Shown here: in pieces, positions 48,822 through 58,884 of the stretch
Layout: the number at the start of each line of letters is the position of its first letter
How positions within the stretch are numbered: position 1 is the first letter of the stretch
Source of the DNA: Opisthorchis felineus
Taxonomy: Eukaryota > Platyhelminthes > Trematoda > Opisthorchiida > Opisthorchiidae
Reading direction: 5' to 3'
Length of the DNA stretch: 64,000 bases
Assembly (NCBI GenBank): GCA_004794785.1
Contig: SJOL01007625.1
Coordinates: forward strand, 62,001 to 126,000
Position numbers and translations under genes: made by a program
The notes under the pieces: model-generated
Told to the model about the DNA's origin: nothing
Seen by the model: only the letters and a program-made list of their open reading frames with translations
The model's database searches: none

Positions 48822-49070
48822 TTTCAACGGTAAATTTCAGATTAAAGTGGAGAATGTTTGGGTACAGTTTAACCTAGTGGACTTGTTACTATACAACACC
48901 CACAAAAATTACAAATTTACGGTTGAAAGTATAAAAAACGGTAGTGTGCTGGTGACTCATATCTATCCAGAAAACGACTCTTGTGCAGACTACCCCTATA
49001 AAAGGCTCAACGAACACAACGGAATTTATCAATTTGATTTGCTTGCGGACCCAGGCATATCTGCCGAATT
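48822..49070 (+). CDS. Orphan internal exon candidate, product unknown
   Basis: The segment is bounded by an acceptor with a short T tract (ATATCTTTTTCAG, ending 48821) and a strong donor (GTAAGG, from 49071). It is 249 bases, and the frame enters with one base and leaves with two, so it is symmetric. The frame is open throughout and looks like real protein: FNGKFQIKVENVWVQFNLVD, later FTVESIKNGSVLVTHIYPEN, then DYPYKRLNEHNGIYQFDLL. The stop that ends the frame falls right at the donor, as expected if the exon is spliced. I do not recognise the family, and no partner exon is obvious within 2 kb on either side. A translated search of flatworm proteomes would decide. Confidence 0.35.
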
Positions 49071-50299
49071 GTAAGGTATCCAGGAACTGGCACTGCCTGA
49101 TATATCCCTAAGTGGCTCTACAACTCAAGAATTTGTGGACTCAGGAGTGCAATATAGAAGTATCTACCGTCTAAACCCCTCAACAGTCGCTGAAGCCTGC
49201 GGACCACACTCCTTCGTGTATTACATTGGTGTGGACGCGAGACTCCGCTGAATCTAATTTAGCCGTGACCAGCACCATGCAATACAAACAGATCATCTGT
49301 GACCTATTAAAGGTGCACGAAAAAACCCGCCACGTTAATGGTACCGGCCGAGTGGATGTCTGCGATAAGCATGTAAATGACATCCACCCGGGCGTCAGTA
49401 TAAAACACCTACGCTCATCTGTCCTATTGATCGAATGGTTGGGAACTAGTATGCGAGATATTCATTTTTAATCATATTTTCATCGGGGGATACCTTATAG
49501 ATAACATTAGAGACTGATGTGTGAAAAAGTTCACTTTGTCAAAGTAGAAACAATCACTAAATTGAAGCTAAAAAAAGCATCCACGTGTATCGAAGGGAGA
49601 AAAATTGAGATCTCATCTTGATTAACACTTGAACTGAAAGAAATTTGGGGAATGAAGAGCAACATCATGCTTCTGTAAAATTTTCCTGCTTACATTTCCT
49701 CCAAGAAGGATGGCGTATTAGTCAGTTTCAAAGTGTTAGTTCGTACTCACTTATTCTATAAATTTTGTCTGCCCAGTGGTTTTTAGGTTTTTTTTACTCC
49801 GAGGATAACTTACACTGGTGCCAATAGCGTACTTTAGGGGGAAACATCTGTGGATAGCCAGAAAAAATCGATTACCATCTAGCAATCCATAAAATTAGAA
49901 GCACTCCTAAACGGTGTGATCGCGACTACTATTTTTTGTTGCGGGTTCACTCTCCGAAGATCTCCAGGGGACTAATGAATCCACGCCTCTGAGAATACCT
50001 GGTAAGGGAACTTTAGTCTGCTCACACTGTCTGTTGCAAAGGATGGAGTAAATCCCCCAAGCAGAAACCCCGGGAGAGCAAACTAGGAATATTATTTTGA
50101 TCTTGGAAATAGTAGTTCTTCGGCAGAGGGAAAAAATGGATTGTCCTTTACCAGTGGCAGAATTACCAGTCAGGTGTCATTGATGCTGCTGTGAGGTAGG
50201 TCACCTTACTTGGTGGGCATGCTTGCTTATTAGTAGGGTGTGGAGATTTTAGGGTTTTTATGGGAGACGTCGTCCTCTAAGTGAGACCGGAATATGCTT
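49071..50299. other. No confident gene
   Basis: A plus-strand frame (49226-49471) and an opposing minus-strand frame overlap almost completely, and neither has a motif. Downstream, no exon or repeat is recognised. Confidence 0.4.
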
Positions 50300-50760
50300 A
50301 AAGACAGAGGAGCAGTACATGGCAGTGTACGGAATGACCAAAGTAAGCCTCTAAAAAACTCCAGGGCGTCTCGAATCTGCAATCACCCGGCTGGTAATCT
50401 GAAACCCCCGGGAACGAACAGCTGGTCAGTAGAGTTATTAACTCGCATTTAGACAGGATATAGCTTCACTCATCCTTAAGTTACATAGGACACATCACAT
50501 GGTCCCATACTGACTGGCTGCTCGGGTGACGACTTCTGAGATGGAAGTTTCATCCATTTTGTGAAATTATTCTTCTTCTGAGCGACTTATAGGCTGATCG
50601 TAATGTGAAGAGAATTGGCAGATTGGAGTGAAGGTTTCTTCCTGAATGTGAAGGTCATCTATGCTGAAAATTCGAGAAGTGCTGCTGAGAAGCGCAGTGC
50701 CTCCCGACTTTTCAGCATAGATCGGCTACAATTACAGCATGGGATCTCCATTATGCTTAC
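50300..50760. repeat. Second dispersed repeat family, inverted partial copies
   Basis: The minus strand from about 50510 down carries the family's start block (TTAAGGATGAGTGAAGC followed by TATCCTGTCT). The plus strand from about 50709 carries the end block (CTTTTCAGCATAGATCGG, then GGGATCTCCATTA). In between, 14-base perfect inverted arms (50657-50670 and 50709-50722, ATCTATGCTGAAAA and its complement) make a hairpin with a 38-base loop. Confidence 0.5.
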
Positions 50761-52070
50761 CAGTTGCACTGCTACATTTGGGAAGATGTTTGTGTGGTAC
50801 AACATGCAATGTGGGTCAGGTAGCTGAAGAAATAGGTAAACGATCACAAGATTACTCCAAAATAATCGGTTTTCCAAAAGACCTCAGCCATATCATTTAT
50901 GGTTGATTGTTCATAGTACACTTATATGCTGTCGTGGTGCTATCCAAGGCTGGCTAAATGGTGCAAAACTTACCAGGTCAGGATGACTCAGATATATATT
51001 GCACATATGCAGCCGTTGCTCAGGTCTTAGTGAATATTCACTTCACACTGACAAACCCGCTACAACGACAGCCGGAAAAATGCAGTTTCCTCTTCAAAAT
51101 CGCAGAAGACATTTCGTGATTGTTATTGCCTCGATAAAAAATGCCATTGAGAAGACAGTTTGGTGTCTTTCACAATACACTCATTGGTCCACTATTAATT
51201 GGGGTAAGACTAGAAAGAAAGATTTGATAAGCTGACATCTATCTTTTCCATTGTATAACTTTGTTGGAGAAGTGGAACTTCACAAAGCTATGTCACGCTT
51301 CATGCGCCGAACTGCTTTTGGAATTCACATAGTCAAAAACAATACTGACAAGGTCAAGAGAATTTATTTTCGCGCGGGCAGTTCGTGCAGCAAGAACCCA
51401 TTGAAAACCAAATTGCTGATATTCTCATGCGTAGTGCTTACGAGTAACTGATCTCCTTGTGTCGGCCTAATGGTCAAATTAGAGAGAAACACGCAATCCC
51501 CCCATTAAATCTGGAGAGACCTTCGCCGACTTTCGAGGTCACGAAGCTTCGAAAATTTGGTCAACACCAGCTGATGTGTCTGAAGACACCAGTCTGCTGA
51601 GGGGACTATGGACGTGCAAATAGTTGTGCCTTGGCGGCTTATTTATCAGAATTTGGCCATAAAATATTGCTTATCGTTCTGCCGAGGAACGAATGTGACG
51701 CCAGGTCGGATCGCGAAGTTCTAAGGAATCTTAGCAGAACTTTTCAACCCGGGTAGTTCTGAAAGATCACCGGATTCGGGGATGGTGAGTTAAGGCTACC
51801 CGAGAGTATGCAGCTACAAATTAAAATATGACCGACTCAACTGAGTAGCGTGCACGCCGATTCGCCCGTCCATCCGGGAATTAGGGCCAAGTTGAATCGG
51901 TTTATGTAACCAAAAGTGATCATCAGAACTTGCACCTAAATGTTTGAGGAGGCACACATCTGATTTTCAGCTGCTATATATAGTAGACGACGGTCAGTAT
52001 GCATGCAGTGATTCTCTTCCGAACAACGGGGGTGTACCAAGTAGGTTAACTTTGAAACTTTCATTGGAGG
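50761..52070. other. No gene recognised
   Basis: Short plus-strand frames (50999-51451) show no motif. No repeat-family member is seen. Confidence 0.4.
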
Positions 52071-52820
52071 AAACTAATCACAAGGTTACTGGAGGTTCGT
52101 TGACAGCTGAAGACCGATTTTGTCCTTCTTGGGGTATGCACAATTCGTGAGTTTCTGTCAATATTATGTTCTACTTGAACCCAAATTGCACGACATTCGA
52201 CAAATACTCTCATTTGCACACAAATTTGGTTTTGACAGGAGACTCATCTAAATCCCAGGTGAATCCCTTTTTTGTGACGGTTTTCTTCAACCGAATTTGC
52301 TGTGTAAAGGCCGTCCCATGTTCGGCTGGTACGATATTTGAGTATCGCAATACGCTGTATAAACGTAACACACTACTAATAAAGCTGCTGAAAACTTTTC
52401 GACAGCCGACGACCACTTTCGCCCATCTTGGGATTTATCAGGAATTCATATCCCCCCAATTTCCGTCAACCTTACGTTCTACTCGAATCCAAACTGCGTG
52501 AACTTCCCAAAATGCATTCATATGCATGCCGATTTGGTTTTTAACGAGAGGCAGCTGGATTCAAATAGAAGACAAGGTTGACGGTAACTCGGGGACTACC
52601 TGTTGAGACCCAAGAAGAGCGAGACCGGTTGTGGGCTGTCGAAGATATTTTAGCAACGTAATGAGAAGGCTTATATCGATATCTCAACTGGTTTACCAAC
52701 TGAAACATGAGGCGGCCTTTATAAAACATATTCAGTTGAAAAACATAAACGAGAGATTGAGCTGGCTTTTAGCTCAGTCCCCAGTGGAAACCAAATTGGT
52801 GTGCGCACGAGTGCGTTTCC
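52071..52820. repeat. Hammerhead-repeat family, cluster of four units
   Basis: Two forward units (about 52071-52285 and 52355-52565), a reverse unit (52565-52664) and a reverse tail (52688-52820) lie in close succession. TACGATATTTGAGTATCGCA and CGTAACACACTACTAATAAA mark the tandem joint. Each ribozyme core is damaged: the first forward copy has lost CTGATGA, the second has altered flanks, and the reverse copy has CTGTTGA and GAGA. Confidence 0.8.
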
Positions 52821-53188
52821 CAAAGCTGCTACTTTTTGTCTTGCACCATACTGGTTTACTCAATGATTTCAAATTTAGTGGTCCCGAATTATCAGAATTA
52901 GGTGTCACCTTCTCATGACGAACATTCAAAATCTGACCAATCTCTGGGGTAAAATAGGAAAACTAGTGCTAGTTTTTGGCTATCCATAAAGATCTTTATT
53001 GTCAAAATTTAGTTATATCTGACACTTTAGCCCTCAATTCTTACCCCCAAATCAGGCAATGCGTACTTTTTGTCAAGAATATTCCATTCACGTTTGTAGA
53101 ACGCTTCTACTGATTCATCCCAGGTCACCTCCAAAGGAATGTCGTAAAGCTAACATCATTCTACTCATATGGAAAATAAACATTGGTG
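52821..53188. other. Nothing recognised
   Basis: A short gap between repeat units with no motif. Confidence 0.4.
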
Positions 53189-53775
53189 ATGAAATACACT
53201 CACTTGCAAATTACGTTGGTGTTGACAAGATTTGACAGAATCTATCGCTTATGATAATCTTCAGATGAACATACTGCACACAGGTCATTTCGTGCATCAA
53301 CTGGTATGATATTCAAGATACCGGAGTTACACGGAGTTGCACATTACGTTACACACACGGTTACTGAAAATTCTTCTAGAGCTTCTTTCTCGGAGCTGTT
53401 CATGCAGGTGCCGTCCTCAAGTTTCGATCAAACTTAAGTCAGCTAAACGCCATATTATACGCAATCAGCGAAGGCTATTCATTTTCGAAATACGTCTTTG
53501 GTAACGAGAGATTCAACTGAATCCCTCGTTTCCGATTTTTTTGTACAGTACGTTCAGCTGGAGGACATCTTAAACGTTGGAGTTATTTGAGTCTCTCCAT
53601 GACATCAATGCAATTTTCAAATGTGTAGTTCACCATTTGCGTGCAATTCGGTGTTCATTTAAAACATAAGCTTGACGGAGACTCAGGGACTACGCCTACA
53701 CGAAGAGTTCCAAGAAGGGTGGGGCCAGTCGTGGGCTGTCAGAGAGTTTTCGGTAACCTTATGTATAGTGTATCT
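53189..53775. repeat. Hammerhead-repeat family, degenerate forward and reverse units
   Basis: The forward unit begins GAAATACACTCACTTGCAAA and passes through ACATACTGCACACAGG to TTACACACACGGTTACTG. A reverse unit follows with GTAACGAGAGATTCAACTG, CCAAGAAGGGTGGGGCC and GTCGTGGGCTGTCAGAG. The ribozyme core of the reverse unit has lost both CTGATGA and GAAA. Confidence 0.7.
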
Positions 53776-54009
53776 TGTTGATAGCGGACGGTGCTAAACG
53801 CCAATCATTATTTTGTTTTCCTGTTTAACTAAAGAACGGGTACACGGACATAGTGCACTTTGGGTCCAAGTGGTTGAATGGATGGATGGGATACACTGAA
53901 GTCGTTGGTCTGAAAGGAATTGTGTTGCTAAGATGTATACAGCGGAGCTGATAGTTTGCGCAATGAAAAATATGACAGATCTGTAAAAAAACGATCAGAG
54001 TTTGCGGCT

Positions 54010-54110
54010 TATTTGGCTGGTTTTGACGGGACACTGAAGTGAATTTCAAATGAACCCCGTCCAACGAATGTGCTGCACAAAGCCCGTATCATATTTTCAG
54101 TTGGAACTGT
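54010..54110 (+). repeat. Hammerhead-repeat family, short forward fragment
   Basis: GGTTTTGACGGGACACTGAA followed by ATGTGCTGCACAAAGCCCGT. There is no ribozyme segment. Confidence 0.6.
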
Positions 54111-54420
54111 AATTAGGGTATCTAAATATTTCCGTCCAATTAATACCAATCTTCAGACCAATGGAACTCTGGAGATTTCTTCCATTTGACGAGCTACAAG
54201 AACGACAAAACTGGTAGTGAGCTTTTCAACTTTTTCATCGACTTTATGAGAGAGGTTAGGTGAAGAATCACTGCGTTTATGATAAACGCTGTCCAATGTT
54301 TGACTTAGCTAGGCTGAAAATTTTGATGTTCACATCGATTAGGCAGAGCCTGATACGTAACTGTGTCACTCTGGAAAAGAAAAAGTCGTCTGCAACACTT
54401 TTTTTACGTTAGCGACTTAA

Positions 54421-54650
54421 CTAATTTGCATGCTAACTTGTGGGCTGTCGAAGAGTTTTCAGCAACCTTGTCAGTAGTGTATTATGTCTATACATGTATC
54501 GCGATATCTCGAATATCGTACCAAGTGACACATGAAACGGCCTGATGCAATACATTCAGCTGCTTAAAGGCATCATATATGAGAAATTAAGCTGGGTTAC
54601 AGGTGAGTCTCCCGTAAAACCAAATTGGTTTGCAAATGAGTGTATTTCGC
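54421..54650 (-). repeat. Hammerhead-repeat family, tandem reverse pieces
   Basis: A reverse terminus (TTGTGGGCTGTCGAAGAGTT ... TCAGTAGTGTATTATGTC) is followed by the link segment (TCGCGATATCTCGAATATCG) and a second reverse internal part (ATGAGAAATTAAGCTGGG ... TTTGCAAATGAGTGTATTTC). Only the right arm of helix I of the first ribozyme remains. Confidence 0.8.
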
Positions 54651-54992
54651 TAACCTGTATGCTGTTTTGCTTGGTTAACTGCTGATGAAAAAAAAAACAC
54701 AAAATCGGCAAAAAATCCAGCTTGCTGAATTGTACTGGATTCAACTCCACAGCGCATCATAAAGTCTACAGATATTCGACGCTGCTCCAACGCGATGGTC
54801 ACACTGGCTGGGGCAAAAGAGCTACGCGTTTTAAATGACGTGGCGATCGCAGTAAACACACGGAAACTGAGTTCACAACTGTTGGATAGTCCATCAAATA
54901 GGCCAGAGAGACACAGCTACTGGGCTATCAAGTGTTATTTGTTTGAGACATGAAACAGCTGCAAGAAATATCCTTTCCTGTGAACAAATTAT

Positions 54993-55392
54993 ATGATTAA
55001 ATGCCAAGCTAGCCGCCGTTTTGCCCGGAATATCACAGACATTCTTTATCCAACCTGGGGAGCATTCCGTGAGCTTGGGTTATCAGAAGAGTTTCGCTTT
55101 GCTTTGTCACATAGCAGCGGTAAATTGCCGGACATTTTCACGTTAAACTGTGTTCACTACAAATTCGCCGTTGCATACTTAATTGAAGCGGAGCGTGACG
55201 CCGCTTTGTTCACTGACAAATGTCAGAAGCGTTATGCTGATTGGAGTTGTGTTTTCATCCCGTCAACAGTTCGTCGACTATTATGATGACTGGAACACTC
55301 CCCGTATATGTGGGTCACGACACTTTAAGGAAGTCGTCAAACCTGTTTCACATTTTATATTCCACCCTGTTTGTTTTGACGAAAGTAATTAG
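54993..55392 (+). other. Protein-like open frame upstream of the BCL11 exon, product unknown
   Basis: A 97-codon frame (54993-55286) reads as plausible protein, for example GLSEEFRFALSHSSGKLPD and YLIEAERDAALFTDKCQKRY. An overlapping frame continues as YDDWNTPRICGSRHFKEVV to 55392, which would fit one ancestral frame broken by a frameshift. It does not resemble any BCL11 exon, and I see no good donor. It could be a decayed transposon fragment or a retrocopy. Confidence 0.2.
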
Positions 55393-55664
55393 AGAAGACT
55401 TTTGGTGTGCATAGAGAATTAGTGATTGACACTGTCGTGTGTGATCCGATGCGGTTACTAACTAGATGCACAAACTGGTCATGGGTAGAATATTCTATGA
55501 AGAGTTGTATTCTTCTGGGGGTTCCGATGATTGCCATTTCACTTTACTCTAGGTTAAGTATAGCTTTGGAAAAAAAACACTTTGGTGCGCTAACACCTAG
55601 TTCAGCCAACACTTAAGTTGTTTGTTATAAAACCTAATGTTGTTTTGTAATTGCCTTTCATCCA

Positions 55665-55686
55665 GTCCTTTTTTTTTCATTTCCAG
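55665..55686 (+). other. Splice acceptor of the BCL11-like exon
   Basis: A pyrimidine run (TCC, ten T, CATTTCCAG) ends at 55686. An earlier AG at 55664-55665 lies before the T tract and is a poorer choice. Confidence 0.8.
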
Positions 55687-58175
55687 GAAAGTCCTTTCTT
55701 GTGGAGTCCATCAAGCGACAAGAATCACTCCGCGATAGCCAACACATCTGTTGTTCATCAGTGGATTTGTCATGTGCTTCACCGCAGAATTATTCAGAGG
55801 TGAACCAATCAAGAAATTCATCTTCCAGCACAAGAAAACCCAGGACGACGCAATTAAATAGGCAGGTGCTTGATTTTCAGTCCTTTGAAACGATCTCTTC
55901 GCGAGGAATTGGTGGAAAAGGTTTTGAACCAGTTAATTGGAACATTTTACAAAGTAAAGGTGCAATAGATGGCAAAATACCTCCGCAAGATATTCCTAAT
56001 GTGGTTAATTTGGGTAGAATTGACAGAAGATTTTCGGACATCAACGGTGCGACGGAACAAGGTCCGGAGGAGAACGACACGCATGCAAATTCACCCGTCC
56101 ACCTACGAAGAAGAATGCATTTTATGGATAACGAAGTCAAGCAAATGAAAAGAACACGCGGAACGTTGTTGAAGACAAATGTAAACACAAGGCACAATCA
56201 AGTACCTCAATGCAACATAGGTCGAAGGGAATTAAGGCGCTCTTGCAGTTATCCCCTTTGTATTAATGCAAGTGAAAAAAACTGGAGACGAGGCAAAAGC
56301 CTGGATCCTGAATTAATTCAAAGAGAACTCTTCAACCGCAGATATATTGAGCCCAAGGTGGAGTGCATTAATCCATCTGCAGCTATACTACCGGACTGTG
56401 AATATGTAAGGTCATATTCGCAGCTCACACAGTCACGCGCACTTTTTCACTTGGACAAGAACAGTCCATTTGGTGCCAAAATAGATCAACCTCCCATCGC
56501 AGAAAATAAAAGTTCTCTTACGGGAAATGATAAGCAGACTCTCAATCCTCAAGTGTATGGAACCTTCCTGCGGTATTACTGGAATTACTATTATGAAGAA
56601 ATTTTGCGATGCATTGAATATATGACACCACCTTCAGCGCCTGTTACACAAAACCCTACGAAAGATCAATTCCGCCTCCCGGAAACATCCCATTCACGAG
56701 CTGCAGTCCCATTCAGTCCAAAAAGCTCGTATCAATCCAAAATGAACCCGCATCAAGCCTTTGTGCCTCGTACCATATCGTCACCTAACGGAAATTATCA
56801 AGCATCTTTTGGGGTATTAGATGGAACGTATAGTCAATCGCCCAGAATGGAAACTTTTAAACCTACGTCAGAAGAATCACTACTGAACCCATCCGCATCC
56901 GTCACCCATTCTCCGTTGCACGGCCCGAAAAACATGTGTCGGGTTGGAACATTTCAGTCTCGAGCATATCTACCGGTAACTCAGTTGACCAGAGGGCGGG
57001 ACGGACGTGGAATTGTCTCACTGGATGAAAGTTCAGCGTCAGAATTAACGTATGTAAAGAATTTTCTGACCGATAAAACCAACATCAGCATGCCCGACTG
57101 CTTACGCAGTCCAGTGTCAACTTTGAATTTATTGCCCCTGGATACGGGTAGCACGCATGTGAACCCATGTTCGAGTTTTCCCCGCCGTGACAAAAGGAAT
57201 GATACCTGTGAGTTCTGTGGTAAAGTTTTCAAAAACTGCAGTAACTTAACAGTGCACCGAAGAAGTCATACAGGAGAAAAACCATACCGGTGCAAGATGT
57301 GTAGTTATGCCTGTGCACAGTCGTCTAAACTGACGCGTCACATGAAAACGCACGGAAAAGATGGAAAACCTAGACATTTGTGTAAGTACTGCCATACACC
57401 ATTTATAGTCCCATCGACCTTAGAAAAACATATGAGGAAATGTGTACACTCAAGATATATCACTGGATCACAGATGTCCTTGCGACAAAAGCAAACGATG
57501 TGTCAGCAAAACAAAGCCTGTTCAGTCACTGACGTCACACAGAAGACTTCGTCCTGTACTACAAGGACTTGGACTAGAAGACGTTATAAAAGTCCACATT
57601 TAAGAACTTTGCTGACTTCGAACCAAACAACTCGTGGCGAATATTCAAAGTCCAGCCCTCATCAAAGCGAGAAGCTCCCTGGAAATTCGTATTATTTGAA
57701 ATCAAAGAAACCCCGAACTCCGAAAGAAGACTGGCCACAAACATCTCACGATAAGGTGATGGTTGCTGACTTTAAGGCAGTTGCTCATAATTCTTCCGAC
57801 TCTTCAGTACTTCAACTGGATACGTGGGGGAGAGAGTATCCGTATAGATATCCCGGTACCAGCCAAAACCGGTCGAACAGAAATGCAGACATTTCAAACA
57901 TGTCACCGTTATGTACACAACAACCAATAACAAACTTTGATGACCATTTTCTACTGCCAGTTCCCGAAGTGGGAACGACTGGAGTAAATTTAAACGATCC
58001 AGCTAAGTACTTTTCTTTTCTGTTACTTAAGATGAGTGAATTTGCCAGAACTCACCTTCAGAACGGAGAACTAAATCCCTCCATGCCAGTGGCATCTTCA
58101 TCTGTGAGAAATACCTACGCACTCGATCGGTCTATTCCCCCAGACTATGGCTGCACCGCTTCAAGATCCTTGTAA
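55687..58175 (+). CDS. BCL11: BCL11-family C2H2 zinc-finger transcription factor, large terminal exon
   Basis: The exon starts after the acceptor at 55686 with two bases of a split codon and stays open to TAA at 58173-58175, about 828 residues. Numbering from the GTG at 55701, finger 1 uses C503/C506/H519/H523, finger 2 uses C531/C534/H547/H551, and finger 3 uses C561/C564/H577 with C581 or H583 as the last ligand. The strings [20 protein letters not shown] and [17 protein letters not shown] are nearly identical to the C-terminal finger array (ZnF4-6) of vertebrate BCL11A/B, which binds DNA (TGACCA-like sites) and recruits repressor complexes. The family's earlier fingers are absent from this exon and should lie on upstream exons or be lost. 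About 240 residues follow the fingers, whereas vertebrate BCL11A ends soon after. The rest is low-complexity, Ser/Pro/Asn-rich sequence. Nuclear role inferred. Confidence 0.9.
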
Positions 58176-58375
58176 GATCAGATACTGACAATGCAGTTGG
58201 TTGCGTCCCTTTGCTGAACTAACGTACAACCTAATCAATATGTACCTAACACTGTGAACAAGGTTCGATATCTCAAATCTCTCTTTGAATTTCGTCAGTT
58301 TCTCTGTGATATATTTGTCACTCAAGACAGCTTTTCGTTCTTGTACATACATTTTTGTCACTCATTCACTGGTTA

Positions 58376-58381
58376 ATTAAA
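58376..58381 (+). promoter_or_regulatory. Candidate polyadenylation signal for the BCL11-like gene
   Basis: ATTAAA lies 200 bases after the stop codon; another ATTAAA is at 58440-58445. No canonical AATAAA is nearer. Only transcript ends could say which is used. Confidence 0.3.
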
Positions 58382-58626
58382 CATCAACTGATTTCAAAAG
58401 AATTCGGATTCGCAATGCACAATTGGTCCAACTGGTTGCATTAAAATATTTACGGATGTTTGTACTCCAGATTTACGGCGCATAAAAAAAAGAGAAAAAT
58501 GAGATCAAAAATTTCCTACCGCAGATCCGAGTCATTCTGTCAGATAGGGACAAATAAGTTATGCATTTCTGCGACCAGACCCCCTAGTCCCAACCCAGAA
58601 ACGATTTTCGAAGCAATATACTCTGA

Positions 58627-58808
58627 ATGTCATACAATAATGCCGACTGTCACGCAAGCAAATTATTCCACAAAGGTGTTGTTACCCCGTTGCAACCAGG
58701 TTTCCAACCTATTTCGGCCTATCCACCCCCCAGCTCAGCCATCACTATTCGTCCTTTCCACCAACCCTACCATTCGCACGCCAGCTTTGAGTGTCTCCGT
58801 GACCGAAG
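58627..58808 (+). CDS. Possible small exon downstream of the BCL11-like exon
   Basis: A frame opening with ATG at 58627 reads MSYNNADCHASKLFHKG, then GFQPISAYPPPSSAITIRPF, and meets the strong donor GTAAGC at 58809. A second overlapping frame (58460-58825) is also open through the same donor, so the frame is uncertain. It could be the first coding exon of a neighbouring gene or chance. No family is recognised. Confidence 0.2.
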
Positions 58809-58857
58809 GTAAGCAAATGAGATGAAACATCTTCTGTGAACAAAGCTGGTCAAACAT

Positions 58858-58884
58858 CACATACACACACATACATACATACAA
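58858..58884. repeat. (ACAT)n / (CA)n simple repeat
   Basis: CA units pass into ACAT units over about 27 bases. Confidence 0.85.
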
